Positions 46,844-55,091 of a DNA stretch of 64,000 bases are shown in pieces. The position numbers and the translations under genes were made by a program. The notes beneath the pieces were generated by a model that was given only the letters and a program-made list of their open reading frames with translations, was not told the origin of the DNA and did no database searches. Source of the DNA: Bradyrhizobium sp. WSM3983 (GTDB lineage Bacteria; Pseudomonadota; Alphaproteobacteria; Rhizobiales; Xanthobacteraceae); the NCBI RefSeq assembly GCF_000473045.1, contig NZ_AXAY01000005.1, positions 62,001-126,000 of the forward strand, given 5' to 3'. Position 1 is the stretch's first letter; every line of letters begins with the position of its first letter.

Positions 46844-47098
46844 ATGAACGCGCCCTCCTCGTCCTCCCGTCAGATCGTCTGGCCGAGCGTCATCACTGTC
46901 GTCAGCGCCGCCATCCTGATCGGCGCCGAGGTGTTCGGCGCGGCGTTTGCCGGCGGCTGGGCGCTCGCAATTCTGTTCGGGCTCGGCGACCAGGGCGCGC
47001 ACATCCTTCAGGCCGTGCTGTTCGCACTCGGCGTGCTGGTGATGACCGCCTTCCTCCGCGCAGCCCAGCGCGTCGAGCCATTCTTCAAGCGCCGCTGA
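46844..47098 (+). CDS. Small membrane protein
   Basis: An 84-residue protein with two predicted membrane helices (IVWPSVITVVSAAILIGAEV and HILQAVLFALGVLVMTAFLR) and a basic C-terminus (RVEPFFKRR). ATG 46844 is selected because the Ser-rich start MNAPSSSSRQ and the first helix follow directly; the open frame extends upstream to 46724 with poor composition. Family not recognised; conserved small membrane proteins of this type are frequent in rhizobia. Divergent from the M3 peptidase. Confidence 0.6.
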   Translation: MNAPSSSSRQIVWPSVITVVSAAILIGAEVFGAAFAGGWALAILFGLGDQGAHILQAVLFALGVLVMTAFLRAAQRVEPFFKRR

Positions 47099-47104
47099 CG
47101 TCTC

Positions 47105-47123
47105 GCGCGTGAGAGTCACGCGC
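47105..47123. terminator. Hairpin after the small membrane protein gene
   Basis: GCGCGTGA-GAG-TCACGCGC is a perfect 8-bp stem seven bases past the stop codon at 47098. No T tract follows, so it is a weak terminator candidate. A -10-like TATTAT occurs at 47243-47248 further on. Confidence 0.4.
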
Positions 47124-47249
47124 ACGACACAGAAAACTTAACGCGCGTTCATCTTCCGCGTCGCTCGCGCAACACTGCGCAAGCAGATGTTAGGCAATTC
47201 TCTTCTCAGTCTAAAAAAATTCTTGCGAAGCCGAGTCAAAACTATTATG

Positions 47250-47768
47250 TGCGGACTTGCCCAATTTCGCACGTGCCTGTGGTCGTGTGTCAGTCGGTAG
47301 GTATCCGGACAAGAGGCCGGACAGCCGCCAAGGGGTGAAGAAGCCGAGGGGCTCTTCGGAAGTGCGGAAGTTGAAGGACTTCGGTCTGAGACTTAGGCAA
47401 ACCCGGAGCGTCCAGCATCTCTCTCAAGAGATGCCTTGTCGAAGGTGACTTCACTTTTTGCAACCGTGACTGGCAGCCGGAGGCGAACCGGCGCACCCCG
47501 CTCTCAACGGGGGACGCGACTTAAAGCAACGACGGATCGGGCTTTTTTGGTCTCTACCGGCAGTCCAACGCCGGCGCGGGCTACTGAAAAGGCTTGTCCT
47601 TCATTGCCAGGTGTGCGGGCGGGATATTCCCAACCAATCCACGGCAGCACAGTCTGGTTTGAGTCTCGTGGCTTCGTCGCGCCTCCATCGCGCGATCTGG
47701 CCTGAGCGCTCTTATCCGACGCAATTTTTTGAACGGATCCCCGTCGCTGGGCCGTTTGGGAGAGTGCT
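47250..47768 (+). ncRNA. Long structured leader of ornithine decarboxylase, speF RNA motif candidate
   Basis: About 520 bases separate a likely promoter (TATTAT at 47243-47248) from the decarboxylase start. Visible hairpins include GCATCTCT-CTCA-AGAGATGC (47415-47434), GCCGG-aggcgaa-CCGGC (about 47475-47491) and CCCCG-ctctcaa-CGGGG (about 47497-47513), followed by a T run (gggcttttttgg, near 47540). Alphaproteobacterial ornithine decarboxylase genes are known to carry the conserved speF RNA motif at this position. The assignment rests on position and hairpin content; I cannot align it to the family model. A 63-codon Arg-rich frame from TTG 47257 to TGA 47448 lies inside it. Confidence 0.55.
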
Positions 47769-48911
47769 ATGACCGAACGTATTCAGGAATTCCTGCGCAA
47801 CCGCCGCAGCGAGGGCCGGGACACCGAGCCTTGCCTCGTGGTCGACCTCGAAGTCGTGCGCGACAATTACCAGACCTTCGCCAAGGCGCTGCCCGACAGC
47901 CGGGTGTTCTATGCCGTCAAGGCGAACCCGGCGCCGGAAGTGCTGGCGCTGCTCGCGTCCATGGGCTCCTGCTTCGACACCGCGACAGTCGCCGAGATCG
48001 AGATGGCGCTGGCCGCGGGTGCAACGCCCGACCGCATCTCCTTTGGCAACACGATCAAGAAGGAGCGCGACATCGCGCGCGCCTTCGCGCTCGGCATCCG
48101 GCTGTTTGCCGTGGACTGCGTCCCCGAGGTCGAGAAGGTCGCCCGTGCCGCGCCGGCTGCGAAGGTGTTCTGCCGCATCCTCTATGACTGCGCCGGCGCC
48201 GAGTGGCCGCTGTCGCGCAAGTTCGGCTGCGACCCGGAAATGGCCGTCGAGGTGCTCGACGTCGCCAAGCGTCTGGGCCTGGAGCCGTGCGGCATCTCGT
48301 TCCATGTCGGCTCGCAGCAGCGCAAGGTGAAGGCGTGGGACCGTGCGCTGGCGATGGCCTCGCAGGTGTTCCGTGACTGCGCCGAGCGCGGCATCAACCT
48401 GACCATGGTCAACATGGGCGGTGGCTTCCCGACCAAGTACCTGAAGGACGTGCCGCCGGTCGTCACCTACGGCCGCTCGATCTTCCGCGCGCTGCGCAAG
48501 CACTTCGGCAACCAGATTCCGGAGACCATCATCGAGCCGGGCCGCGGCATGGTGGGCAACGCCGGCATCATCGAATCCGAGGTCGTGCTCATCTCGAAGA
48601 AGAGCGACGAGGACGAGGTGCGCTGGGTCTATCTCGACATCGGCAAGTTCGGCGGTCTCGCCGAGACCATGGACGAGTCGATCCGCTACGCCATCCGCAC
48701 CCCGCATGACGGTGCTGACATGACGCCGTGCGTGCTCGCGGGTCCGACCTGCGACAGCGCCGACGTACTGTACGAGAAGAGCCCGTATCCGCTTCCCGTC
48801 ACGCTCGAGATCGGCGACAAGCTGCTGATCGAAGGCACCGGGGCCTATACGTCGACCTACTCGGCGGTGGCATTCAACGGCATCCCGCCGCTGAAGACTT
48901 ACCACATCTGA
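47769..48911 (+). CDS. odc: Ornithine/lysine decarboxylase, PLP fold III (eukaryotic type)
   Basis: A 380-residue cytoplasmic PLP-dependent decarboxylase making putrescine from ornithine. PLP lysine is K51 (FYAVKANPAP), with H179 (SFHVGSQ), the glycine loop at 216-220 (MGGGF), EPGRGM at 256-261 and the partner-subunit active-site Cys C328-D329 (GPTCDSADV). Length and motifs match alphaproteobacterial Odc; some members also take lysine. It follows a long structured leader, indicating RNA-level control, and lies upstream of GNAT, RidA and homospermidine synthase genes on the same strand. Confidence 0.93.
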   Translation: MTERIQEFLRNRRSEGRDTEPCLVVDLEVVRDNYQTFAKALPDSRVFYAVKANPAPEVLALLASMGSCFDTATVAEIEMALAAGATPDRISFGNTIKKERDIARAFALGIRLFAVDCVPEVEKVARAAPAAKVFCRILYDCAGAEWPLSRKFGCDPEMAVEVLDVAKRLGLEPCGISFHVGSQQRKVKAWDRALAMASQVFRDCAERGINLTMVNMGGGFPTKYLKDVPPVVTYGRSIFRALRKHFGNQIPETIIEPGRGMVGNAGIIESEVVLISKKSDEDEVRWVYLDIGKFGGLAETMDESIRYAIRTPHDGADMTPCVLAGPTCDSADVLYEKSPYPLPVTLEIGDKLLIEGTGAYTSTYSAVAFNGIPPLKTYHI

Positions 48912-48942
48912 TCCGCCTCTCTTTCGAGGCCTGACGAACCCG

Positions 48943-48962
48943 GGAGCCGGCTTGCCGGCTCC
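48943..48962 (+). terminator. Hairpin after ornithine decarboxylase
   Basis: GGAGCCGGC-TT-GCCGGCTCC, a perfect 9-bp stem 32 bases after the stop codon, followed by tcatctgacatt rather than a T run. Probably a partial terminator or transcript-end hairpin before the GNAT gene. Confidence 0.5.
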
Positions 48963-49040
48963 TCATCTGACATTGCCATTCTGACGACGTCTTAGATCGG
49001 CGTGCTCTTGCGCGCGGGTTCAAGCGGGGACTGACGCGCC

Positions 49041-49628
49041 ATGACTGCTTTTCGGAAGCCACAAGTCGCCCTCACTTCGGAAGCCGCTGCGTTCGCGATC
49101 CGTGCGGAACGTGCTGCCGACGTTACGATGCGTGAAGCGCTGCTCGATGCCTGCTTTGGCGAGAACCGCCGTGGCCGCACCTGCCAGCGCCTGCGTGACG
49201 GACGCGCACCAGCCGCGGGGCTTGCCCTGTCGGCCGTGCGCGAGGGGGCGCTCGTGGGAACCGTGCGGCTATGGCACGTCAGCGCCGGAGGCAGGCCCGC
49301 TCTGGTCCTCGGACCGCTGGCGGTGGACCCTGCCTGCCGCGAGTTCGGGATCGGCGCCGCGCTGATGAATCAAGCGCTGGCCGCCGCCCGGGCGCGCGGG
49401 CATACCGCCGTGATCCTGCTCGGCGATGCTCCCTACTACGCCCGCTTCGGCTTCACCGGCGAGAAGACCGGCGCGCTGTCGCTGCCCGGCCCGTTCGAGC
49501 GCGACCGCCTGCTGGCGATCGAATTCCAGGCCGGTGCGCTCGATGGCGCCGAGGGAATGATCGTCCCGACCGGAGCGGCCCTACCCAAACGGAGGGTGGT
49601 TCGCGCCCTCCAAGCGCACGCGGCCTAA
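49041..49628 (+). CDS. GNAT-family N-acetyltransferase (YhbS-like)
   Basis: A 195-residue GNAT protein. The acetyl-CoA-binding motif is LGPLAVDPACREFGIGAALM (R/Q-x-x-G-x-G/A form), preceded by ALVGTVRLWHVSAGGRPAL and followed by ILLGDAPYYARFGFTGEKTG. The acceptor is unknown; its place between ornithine decarboxylase and homospermidine synthase suggests a polyamine or amine, but YhbS-like proteins often have other targets. Transcribed in the same direction as odc with a 129-base gap holding a hairpin. Confidence 0.85.
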   Translation: MTAFRKPQVALTSEAAAFAIRAERAADVTMREALLDACFGENRRGRTCQRLRDGRAPAAGLALSAVREGALVGTVRLWHVSAGGRPALVLGPLAVDPACREFGIGAALMNQALAAARARGHTAVILLGDAPYYARFGFTGEKTGALSLPGPFERDRLLAIEFQAGALDGAEGMIVPTGAALPKRRVVRALQAHAA

Positions 49629-49775
49629 GGGATTGCCGTGATGGCGACGACCCAAGCCGCGTTGAGCGGCAACACCCGGCCGCGCCTTCGCTAGGCTCTA
49701 TTCCTTTCGGGTTGCGCGAGCCCCAGAAACGCCCTTTAACCCCACGAAATTCCTCCTTCAGTCGAGGCCGAACCC

Positions 49776-50165
49776 ATGTCCCGTCGCCTGATTTCCACCG
49801 GCTCCCCCTTCGAGAAGACCGCCGGCTACAGCCGCGCCGTGATCGACGGCGAGTTCGCCTTCGTCGCGGGAACCACCGGCTATGACTACAGTACGATGAC
49901 GATGCCATCAGATGTCACGAGCCAGTCACGCAACTGCTTCAAGACCATCGAGGCTGCCCTGAGGGAGGGCGGCTTCGAGATGGCCGACGTCGTCCGCGTG
50001 ACCTATTACCTCACCGACATCGGGGATGCCGATGCCCATTTCGCCGTCTGTGGCGAAGTCCTCGGTGACATCCGCCCGGCAGCAACACTGGTCGCCGTCT
50101 CGGCGCTCTACAAGCCCGAGATGAAGGTCGAAATCGAAGCCACCGCCAAGCGCCGCAGCGCCTGA
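49776..50165 (+). CDS. RidA/YjgF/Rid-family protein
   Basis: A 129-residue Rid protein. The strand AVIDGEFAFVAGTTGYDYST, helix NCFKTIEAALREGGFEMADV and IRPAATLVAVSALYKPEMKV match the family, including the conserved Arg before PA(A/x)T that binds imine carboxylates. RidA hydrolyses reactive enamine/imine intermediates made by PLP enzymes. Beside a PLP decarboxylase and 28 bases before homospermidine synthase, whose mechanism passes through imines, that role is a sensible inference. Trimeric and cytoplasmic. Confidence 0.9.
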   Translation: MSRRLISTGSPFEKTAGYSRAVIDGEFAFVAGTTGYDYSTMTMPSDVTSQSRNCFKTIEAALREGGFEMADVVRVTYYLTDIGDADAHFAVCGEVLGDIRPAATLVAVSALYKPEMKVEIEATAKRRSA

Positions 50166-50193
50166 TCCAGCACTTTCCGGAGAAACCATCCCC

Positions 50194-51636
50194 ATGAGCC
50201 CCACCTCGCAGATCTACGCGAAGATCACTGGTCCCATCGTCATGGTCGGCTTCGGCTCCATCGGCAAAGGCACGTTGCCGATGATCGAGCGGCATCTCGA
50301 TTACGACAGGTCGCGCGTCACGGTGATCGATCCCAAGGACGAGGGCCGCAAGGCGCATTGCGAGAAGCAGAATGTGCGCTTCATCCAGAAGGCCGTGACC
50401 AGGGACAATTACCGCGAATTGCTGACCCCGCTGCTCACCGAAGGCGGCGGCCAGGGTTTTTGCATCAACCTCTCGGTCGATACCGGCTCGACCGACATCA
50501 TGGAGCTCTGCAACGAGCTCGGCGCCCTCTATATCGACACCGTCAACGAGCCCTGGCTTGGCTTCTATTTCGATTCCTCGAAGGGCCCGGAAGCGCGCTC
50601 CAACTACGCATTGCGCGAAGTGACGCTGGCCGCCAAGAAGGCGCGCCCCGCGGGCTCGACGACGGCCGTCTCCTGCTGCGGCGCCAATCCCGGCATGGTC
50701 TCCTTTTTCGTCAAGCAGGCGCTGCTCAATGTCGCCGCCGATCTCAAGCTCAATGCCCCCAAGCCGAAGACCAAGGCCGAATGGGCGGATTTGATGCGGC
50801 AGGCCGGCATCAAGGGCATTCACATCGCCGAACGCGACACCCAGCGCTCCAAGACGCCGAAGGAGCCGGATGTTTTCGTCAACACCTGGTCGGTGGAAGG
50901 TTTTCTGTCGGAAGGCGTGCAGCCGTCCGAACTCGGTTGGGGCACCCATGAAAAATGGTTGCCCGAGAATGCGCGCACCCACGAAGCCGGCTGCGGCGCT
51001 GCCATCTATCTGATGCAGCCCGGTGCCAACACGCGCGTGCGCACCTGGTGCCCGACACGCGGCGCGCAGTATGGCTTCCTCGTCACCCACAACGAGTCGA
51101 TCTCGATCTCCGATTACTTCACGGTGCGTGACGCATCGGGCAAGGCGGTTTATCGGCCGACCTGCCACTATGCCTATCATCCCGCTGACGATGCGGTGCT
51201 GTCGCTGCATGAAATGTTCGGCCGCGCCGCGAAGATGCAGGAGAAGCACCACATCCTCGATGAGAACGAGATCGTCGACGGCATCGACGAGCTCGGCGTG
51301 CTGCTGTTCGGCCACGACAACAATGCCTATTGGTACGGCTCGCAGCTCTCGATCGAAGAGACCCGCAAGCTCGCGCCTTATCAGAACGCCACCGGCCTGC
51401 AAGTGACCTCCGCCGTGCTCGGCGGCATGGTGTGGGCGCTGGAAAACCCGAAGGAAGGCATCGTCGAAGCCGACGAGATGGATTTCGATCGCCTGCTGGA
51501 AATCCAGCTGCCGTATCTCGGCCCGGTGAAGGGTTTCTACACCGACTGGACGCCGCTGACGGATCGTCCGGGACTGTTCCCGGAAGACATCGACACCAGC
51601 GATCCCTGGCAGTTCCGGAATATCTTGGTGCGGTGA
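50194..51636 (+). CDS. hss: Homospermidine synthase
   Basis: A 480-residue bacterial homospermidine synthase: NAD-dependent, joining two putrescines (or putrescine with spermidine) to give sym-homospermidine. The N-terminal Rossmann fold is IVMVGFGSIGKGTLPMIERH; other family blocks are GFCINLSVDTGSTDIMELCN, YIDTVNEPWLGFYFD, SCCGANPGMVSFFVKQAL and HNESISISDYFTV. Length is typical. It would use putrescine from the Odc enzyme encoded 1.3 kb upstream and is likely co-transcribed with the RidA gene. Confidence 0.95.
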   Translation: MSPTSQIYAKITGPIVMVGFGSIGKGTLPMIERHLDYDRSRVTVIDPKDEGRKAHCEKQNVRFIQKAVTRDNYRELLTPLLTEGGGQGFCINLSVDTGSTDIMELCNELGALYIDTVNEPWLGFYFDSSKGPEARSNYALREVTLAAKKARPAGSTTAVSCCGANPGMVSFFVKQALLNVAADLKLNAPKPKTKAEWADLMRQAGIKGIHIAERDTQRSKTPKEPDVFVNTWSVEGFLSEGVQPSELGWGTHEKWLPENARTHEAGCGAAIYLMQPGANTRVRTWCPTRGAQYGFLVTHNESISISDYFTVRDASGKAVYRPTCHYAYHPADDAVLSLHEMFGRAAKMQEKHHILDENEIVDGIDELGVLLFGHDNNAYWYGSQLSIEETRKLAPYQNATGLQVTSAVLGGMVWALENPKEGIVEADEMDFDRLLEIQLPYLGPVKGFYTDWTPLTDRPGLFPEDIDTSDPWQFRNILVR

Positions 51637-51668
51637 GTGGCGCCACGCGTCCTCCCGCGAACACCGCT

Positions 51669-51768
51669 GTCATGCTCCGCGAAAGCGGGGCATCCAGTAC
51701 GCCGCGGCATCTCCGTATCCACACGCAGCCTCTGGAATACTGGATCGTCCGCCTGCGCGGACGATGAC
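51669..51768. repeat. Dispersed double-hairpin element, copy 3
   Basis: gtcatgctccgcgaaagcgg followed by ggcatccagtacg on the left, and ctggaatactggatcgtccg with gcgcggacgatgac on the right. It matches the element at 34403-34503 in layout (two end hairpins, ccagta/tactgg arms) and sits between converging genes. Confidence 0.8.
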
Positions 51769-51791
51769 ACCGGGAGTGACGCCAGAGCCTC

Positions 51792-52130
51792 CTACTTCTT
51801 CTCGATCGGCGGCGCTATCTTCTCGGCCGGCGCCGGCGGCAATGCTGGCTTGGCTGCGCCCGCCGCGCCCTGCGTCTGCGAATCGGGGCGCGCGGGTTCG
51901 GGCGCCGGCGTGGTCGGGCGCTCACCGCCGGGCTTGGCCTCCGCAGGTGTCTTGCTCTGATCGTCGGACGGCGTGCCCTGCAGCGGCTGCGTTGCCTGCG
52001 CCACCTCCCTCCGGCTCTCGGCGCGGATTTGCGCCAGCGACATCACTGACACCACGACGCCTGCTGCGAACAGCGAGCAGGCGATTGCCAGGTCGAGCTT
52101 CAGTCTGCGCTTGTCATCTTGGCCGGGCAT
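51792..52130 (-). CDS. Small single-pass membrane protein with Pro/Ala-rich tail
   Basis: A 112-residue protein: basic start MPGQDDKRRLKLDLAIACSL, one membrane helix at about residues 12-32 (LAIACSLFAAGVVVSVMSLA), then a low-complexity tail of Pro, Ala, Glu and Gln (EAKPGGERPTTPAPEPARPD) ending PPIEKK. It is probably anchored in the inner membrane with the tail in the periplasm. ATG 52130 is the natural start; the ribosome site is weak. Function unknown. Confidence 0.6.
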   Translation of the reverse strand: MPGQDDKRRLKLDLAIACSLFAAGVVVSVMSLAQIRAESRREVAQATQPLQGTPSDDQSKTPAEAKPGGERPTTPAPEPARPDSQTQGAAGAAKPALPPAPAEKIAPPIEKK

Positions 52131-52230
52131 GTCGATCACCGCTTTTGTCCGGAGGATCAACGAGTTTGCGTCATTGGGGTTCCGCGGCAGGAAAGCGGGA
52201 ACCGCAGGCTCGCACGCCAAACCGCCGCGC

Positions 52231-52947
52231 TCAGTCCGTGGTGCTGACTTCCCAGGTGGCATGGCGTACGCCCGGCAGGCGTTGCAGGTCCACGGCCACG
52301 GCATTCAGCTCGTTCGGATCGACCGCGGTCGCGACCAGCTTTGCAACGATCTCGATCAGGTCGTCGCCGGTCTCGACCACATCGATATCGGCCACCGGAT
52401 ATTTCGCGGCCTCGAGCTGGTCGACCAGCCGGTCGCGCATGTCGGTGAGCGCGTCCGGCGCGACCGCGAGCTTGAAGTAGTAGGTAGCCTCCGACGCCTT
52501 CTCGTTCAGCGGGATGCGGTTGATGGCATTGACCAGCGGCCGCAGCATCGTATTGCCGGCGATGACGAACACCGTGAGCGCTGCGGCCTGCGCGACCATG
52601 TCGGCGCCGGCGCAGGAGCCGACCGCAGCCGAGGCCCACAGCGTCGCCGCGGTGTTGAGCCCACGCACGTCCATGCCCTGCTTCATGATGACGCCGGCGC
52701 CGAGGAAGCCGATGCCGGAGACGACATAGGAGATCACCCGCACCGCGCCATCGGCGCCGGTCAGATGCATGGCGAGATCGACGAACGCGGCGGCGCCGAC
52801 CGCGACCAGCACATTGGTGCGCAGGCCCGCGGTGCGCTGTCTATATTGCCGCTCGGCGCCGATCAGCGTGCCCAGCACGAAGGCCGTGAACAGGCTGACC
52901 AGCGTGTCGGCGAAATCAGCGAGCTGGAAGGTCGTCAGGAACCGCAT
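52231..52947 (-). CDS. MgtC/SapB-family membrane protein
   Basis: A 238-residue protein with four to five N-terminal helices of the MgtC type (LFTAFVLGTLIGAERQYRQR, AGLRTNVLVAVGAAAFVDLA, YVVSGIGFLGAGVIMKQGMD, GLNTAATLWASAAVGSCAGA) and a C-terminal ACT-like cytoplasmic domain (ATYYFKLAVAPDALTDMRDR). MgtC proteins help survival at low magnesium or in hosts and affect ATP synthase or phosphate balance. It follows the zinc operon on the same strand at 30 bases and could be read from it. Confidence 0.9.
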   Translation of the reverse strand: MRFLTTFQLADFADTLVSLFTAFVLGTLIGAERQYRQRTAGLRTNVLVAVGAAAFVDLAMHLTGADGAVRVISYVVSGIGFLGAGVIMKQGMDVRGLNTAATLWASAAVGSCAGADMVAQAAALTVFVIAGNTMLRPLVNAINRIPLNEKASEATYYFKLAVAPDALTDMRDRLVDQLEAAKYPVADIDVVETGDDLIEIVAKLVATAVDPNELNAVAVDLQRLPGVRHATWEVSTTD

Positions 52948-52977
52948 GAATCCCTATACGGCCGGAACGATGACAGA

Positions 52978-53997
52978 TCAAAGCTCCAGCAGCCCGCCAT
53001 CCCCATTTTCGTCGGCAAACGCGAGCAGCGTGCCCTTGGCGTTCCAGGCGAGCCCGGCGACCGGCGGCGTGCCGTTGCGGCGGACCAGAATCTCCGCGCC
53101 GTCCTCCATCCGCACCATCAGCACGGTGCCGTCGCTGTAGCCGGCGGCGAAGATGTCGTTCTTCGGATGGCAGGCGACCACCGCCACGCGCGCCTGAAGC
53201 GGCGCGAGCATGGCGGGCTCCTTGCCCATCGGGCCGTCCTTGCTGGCGAACGGCCACAGGATCACGGTATCGGCGCCTGAGGTCGCCAGCGCCTTGCCGC
53301 CCGCGCTCCAGGACATCGAGCGGACGCGGCCGGGATAGCCGGTCATGCGCATATGCCTGTTATCGGCGAGACGCCAGCCGTGCAGCGCCGCTTCATGCAT
53401 CGTGGTGACCAGGAATTTGTTGTCCGGACTGAAGGTGACGCCGAGATGCGAGCCGGCCCAGGGCAGGAATTCGGCTGATCCGTCCATGTTCGGAAACCAC
53501 AACGTCGCGCCGTTGTAGTGGGCGATTGCGAGCCGGAGCCCCTTCGGCGCAAACGCGAGACCGCCGACGGTCGAGGGCACCTCGAGCGACTTCGCCTCGT
53601 TCTTGCCGCTCTTGACGGTGGCGACCTTGCCGGCCGACCAGGCGAAGGCGCCATCCGGGTGCAGCGCCACCGCATCGATCCAGCGCCGCTTCGGATCGGT
53701 GGCAAGCAGCGTCACTTCGCCCTTGGCATCGAGCGACACGACCTTACCATCGTCGCCGCCCATGACGAGGCGCTTGCCGTCGGAGGCAGTCGAGAGAATG
53801 CCGCCGCTGTGAACTGCGACGGTGCTGACCTCGCCCTTGGCGTCGACGAACGCGACGTTCTCCTCGGCGCCGACGAAGGCGGCGCGGGGCCCAAGAAAAT
53901 GCACCGAGGTCACGCCCATGCCGAGCGCAACCGGCTTGACGCGATCGGTGACGGAGACGATCGAGGCAGAATCGGGAGCCGGCGTAAACTCTTTCAT
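52978..53997 (-). CDS. WD40-like beta-propeller protein in the zinc operon
   Basis: A 339-residue repeat protein, about seven WD40-type blades: VALHPDGAFAWSAGKVATVK, VGGLAFAPKGLRLAIAHYNG, LGVTFSPDNKFLVTTMHEAA, VRSMSWSAGGKALATSGADT, VAVVACHPKNDIFAAGYSDG and VAGLAWNAKGTLLAFADENG. There is no signal peptide, so it is cytoplasmic. Its ATG overlaps the stop of the COG0523 GTPase, and it is the last of six tightly packed genes behind a Zur-type site. It differs from the exported AztD metallochaperone by lacking a signal. A scaffold or metal-transfer partner of the GTPase is an inference. Confidence 0.8.
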   Translation of the reverse strand: MKEFTPAPDSASIVSVTDRVKPVALGMGVTSVHFLGPRAAFVGAEENVAFVDAKGEVSTVAVHSGGILSTASDGKRLVMGGDDGKVVSLDAKGEVTLLATDPKRRWIDAVALHPDGAFAWSAGKVATVKSGKNEAKSLEVPSTVGGLAFAPKGLRLAIAHYNGATLWFPNMDGSAEFLPWAGSHLGVTFSPDNKFLVTTMHEAALHGWRLADNRHMRMTGYPGRVRSMSWSAGGKALATSGADTVILWPFASKDGPMGKEPAMLAPLQARVAVVACHPKNDIFAAGYSDGTVLMVRMEDGAEILVRRNGTPPVAGLAWNAKGTLLAFADENGDGGLLEL

Positions 53998-55037
53998 CAC
54001 GAGACGATGCAGCTCTCGAAGCCCGTGCGAATGAGCTCTTCCGGCAATTCGCGGCCGATAAAGACGAGGCGGCTCTCGCGCGGCTCGCTGTCCTTCCACT
54101 TCCGCTGGTGGTTGCCCTCCAGCATCATGTGGACGCCCTGGAAGACGTAGCGGTCATCGTCATCGTGAAAGGCGAGGATGCCCTTGGAGCGCAGGATCTT
54201 GCCGCCCTCGACCTGCACCAGATTCTGCAGCCAGGGCATGAACACGTTCGGATCGAGCGGCTTGTCGGTCTTGAGCGAGAGCGACTGCATGTCCTCGTCG
54301 TGATAGTGCTTCAGGCCGTGACTGTGATCATGGTGGTGATGATCGTGGCCATGATGATCATGGTCGTGGTCATGATCGTCGGCATTCAGAAAGTCCGGCT
54401 CGATGTCGAGGATTCGGTCGAGGTCGAATGCGCCGCGGTCGAGCACGTCGGCCAGCGCCACCGAGCAGCGCTCGGTGCGATGCAGCTTGGCATAGGGATT
54501 GATGCCGCGAATGCGGGCCTCCACCTCGGCAAGCTCGGGCTTGGTGACGAGATCCGTCTTGTTCAGCACGATGACGTCGGCGAACGCGATCTGGTTCTTG
54601 GCCTCGGGCGCGTCCTTGAGCCGGTCGGACAGCCATTTGGCATCGGCGACCGTGACCACCGCATCGAGGCAGGCGTTCTTCTGCACGTCCTCGTCGACGA
54701 AGAAGGTCTGGGCGACCGGCGCCGGATCGGCAAGGCCCGTGGTCTCGACGATGATGGCGTCGAACTTGCCCTTGCGCTTCATCAAGCCGTCCATGATGCG
54801 GACGAGGTCGCCGCGCACGGTGCAGCAGATGCAACCGTTGTTCATCTCGAACACTTCCTCATCGGCGCCGATGATGAGGTCGTTGTCGATGCCGATCTCG
54901 CCGAATTCGTTGACGATGACAGCATATTTCTTACCGTGGTTCTCCGACAGGATGCGGTTCAAGAGCGTGGTCTTGCCGGCACCGAGATAGCCGGTCAGGA
55001 CGGTCACGGGAATTTTTGGGGAGGTCGCTTCAGACAT
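53997..55037 (-). CDS. COG0523/CobW-family zinc-type GTPase
   Basis: A 346-residue G3E GTPase. Walker A is G16-Y-L-G-A-G-K-T-T24, the metal motif is GCICC (C69, C71, C72, in NNGCICCTVRGDL), Walker B lies in IIVETTGLADP and the base motif is NKTD. A histidine/aspartate loop (DDHDHDHDHHGHDHHHHDHS, residues roughly 217-245) precedes the C-terminal CobW domain. Zur-regulated members act as zinc metallochaperones during zinc shortage. It is the fifth gene of the zinc operon, 54 bases after aztC, and overlaps the WD40 gene. Confidence 0.92.
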   Translation of the reverse strand: MSEATSPKIPVTVLTGYLGAGKTTLLNRILSENHGKKYAVIVNEFGEIGIDNDLIIGADEEVFEMNNGCICCTVRGDLVRIMDGLMKRKGKFDAIIVETTGLADPAPVAQTFFVDEDVQKNACLDAVVTVADAKWLSDRLKDAPEAKNQIAFADVIVLNKTDLVTKPELAEVEARIRGINPYAKLHRTERCSVALADVLDRGAFDLDRILDIEPDFLNADDHDHDHDHHGHDHHHHDHSHGLKHYHDEDMQSLSLKTDKPLDPNVFMPWLQNLVQVEGGKILRSKGILAFHDDDDRYVFQGVHMMLEGNHQRKWKDSEPRESRLVFIGRELPEELIRTGFESCIVS

Positions 55038-55091
55038 AACAACTCCGACTTCGGGCTTTCCGCGCGACGCGAGGCGAGGTGGCCCCCTGCC

